13,621 nucleotides of DNA. It comes from 66-474 sp035249465. Lineage in GTDB: Bacteria > Pseudomonadota > Gammaproteobacteria > Xanthomonadales > Rhodanobacteraceae. Below, piece by piece: positions 13,543 to 13,621 of the stretch (the stretch's first letter is position 1; every line of letters starts with the position of its first letter). The stretch spans positions 1-13,621 of the forward strand of contig DATFGL010000034.1 in the NCBI GenBank assembly GCA_035249465.1, written 5' to 3'. The notes below the pieces were generated by a model. That model did not search any database and had not been told where the DNA came from. It saw nothing but the letters and a program-made list of their open reading frames with translations. A program made the translations under genes and the position numbers.

Positions 13543-13621
13543 GGGGATTCCAGGTTGGGAATGGATCGCGAGGCCTGCAAGTTCCATTGATGTCGATTCC
13601 ACAGGCGACGATCCGCCGGTT
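13543..13621 (-). other. rpsA leader region (partial, to the window edge)
   Basis: These 79 bases upstream of the rpsA start contain no gene in this window. TGGAATC occurs twice on the minus strand (complements of 13546-13552 and 13595-13601), 49 bases apart. I see no convincing promoter. In many relatives cmk lies upstream of rpsA, but it would be outside the window. Confidence 0.3.

Noticed and set aside
11740..13590. A 616-codon plus-strand open frame opposite rpsA
   Set aside because: Its apparent repeats simply mirror the S1 repeats of rpsA on the other strand. It has no independent protein signature.
13543..13602. Twenty-residue N-terminal extension of S1
   Set aside because: S1 proteins of this group start at MTESFAELF; the extension has no family counterpart.

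Overview
The window is GC-rich and reads as chromosome from a gammaproteobacterium of the Xanthomonadales/Lysobacterales, probably near Rhodanobacteraceae. This placement is an inference from the protein sequences and the rpsA-ihfB-lapB order; no 16S or other taxonomic marker is present. Eleven protein genes are supported. Ten lie on the minus strand and run right to left. Only a thiolase fragment at the left edge is on the plus strand. No rRNA, tRNA, CRISPR array, integrase, transposase or complete insertion sequence was seen.

Right half (13621 to about 6164, minus strand): rpsA (ribosomal protein S1), ihfB (IHF beta), lapB (LPS assembly regulator), a WecA/WbpL-type polyprenyl-phosphate sugar-1-phosphate transferase, a WbpM/FlaA1-type UDP-sugar 4,6-dehydratase, and galU (UDP-glucose pyrophosphorylase). 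From lapB to the dehydratase the genes are tightly packed (2-nt gap, then a 14-nt overlap), which suggests an operon. Together they form a cell-envelope block. LapB controls lipid A synthesis, the transferase starts a glycan on undecaprenyl phosphate, and the dehydratase and GalU supply nucleotide sugars. The order resembles the edges of the Pseudomonas aeruginosa O-antigen locus (ihfB at one end, wbpL-wbpM at the other) with the variable sugar genes between them absent.

Middle (6112 to 3436, minus strand): a DAO-family FAD oxidoreductase, a GFA-family zinc protein and an MddA-type methanethiol S-methyltransferase, which would make dimethyl sulfide. They share direction and may be co-transcribed. 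A chemical link through formaldehyde or thiols is speculative.

Left part (3363 to 1): a secreted TIM-barrel glycoside hydrolase of GH36/clan GH-D type, a small DUF456 membrane protein and, converging on it, the C-terminal part of a thiolase. Most of the non-coding structure sits here. There are two dispersed palindromic repeat elements (596-684 and 1191-1334), a compact intrinsic terminator at the end of the hydrolase gene, and a nested inverted repeat just before the hydrolase start codon. Two more strong hairpins lie in the rpsA-ihfB and ihfB-lapB gaps.

No clearly novel multi-gene system stands out. The best leads are the repeat elements whose arms carry the stop codons of flanking genes, the structured leader of the hydrolase, the condensed O-antigen-type locus, and the structured rpsA-ihfB-lapB intergenic regions.
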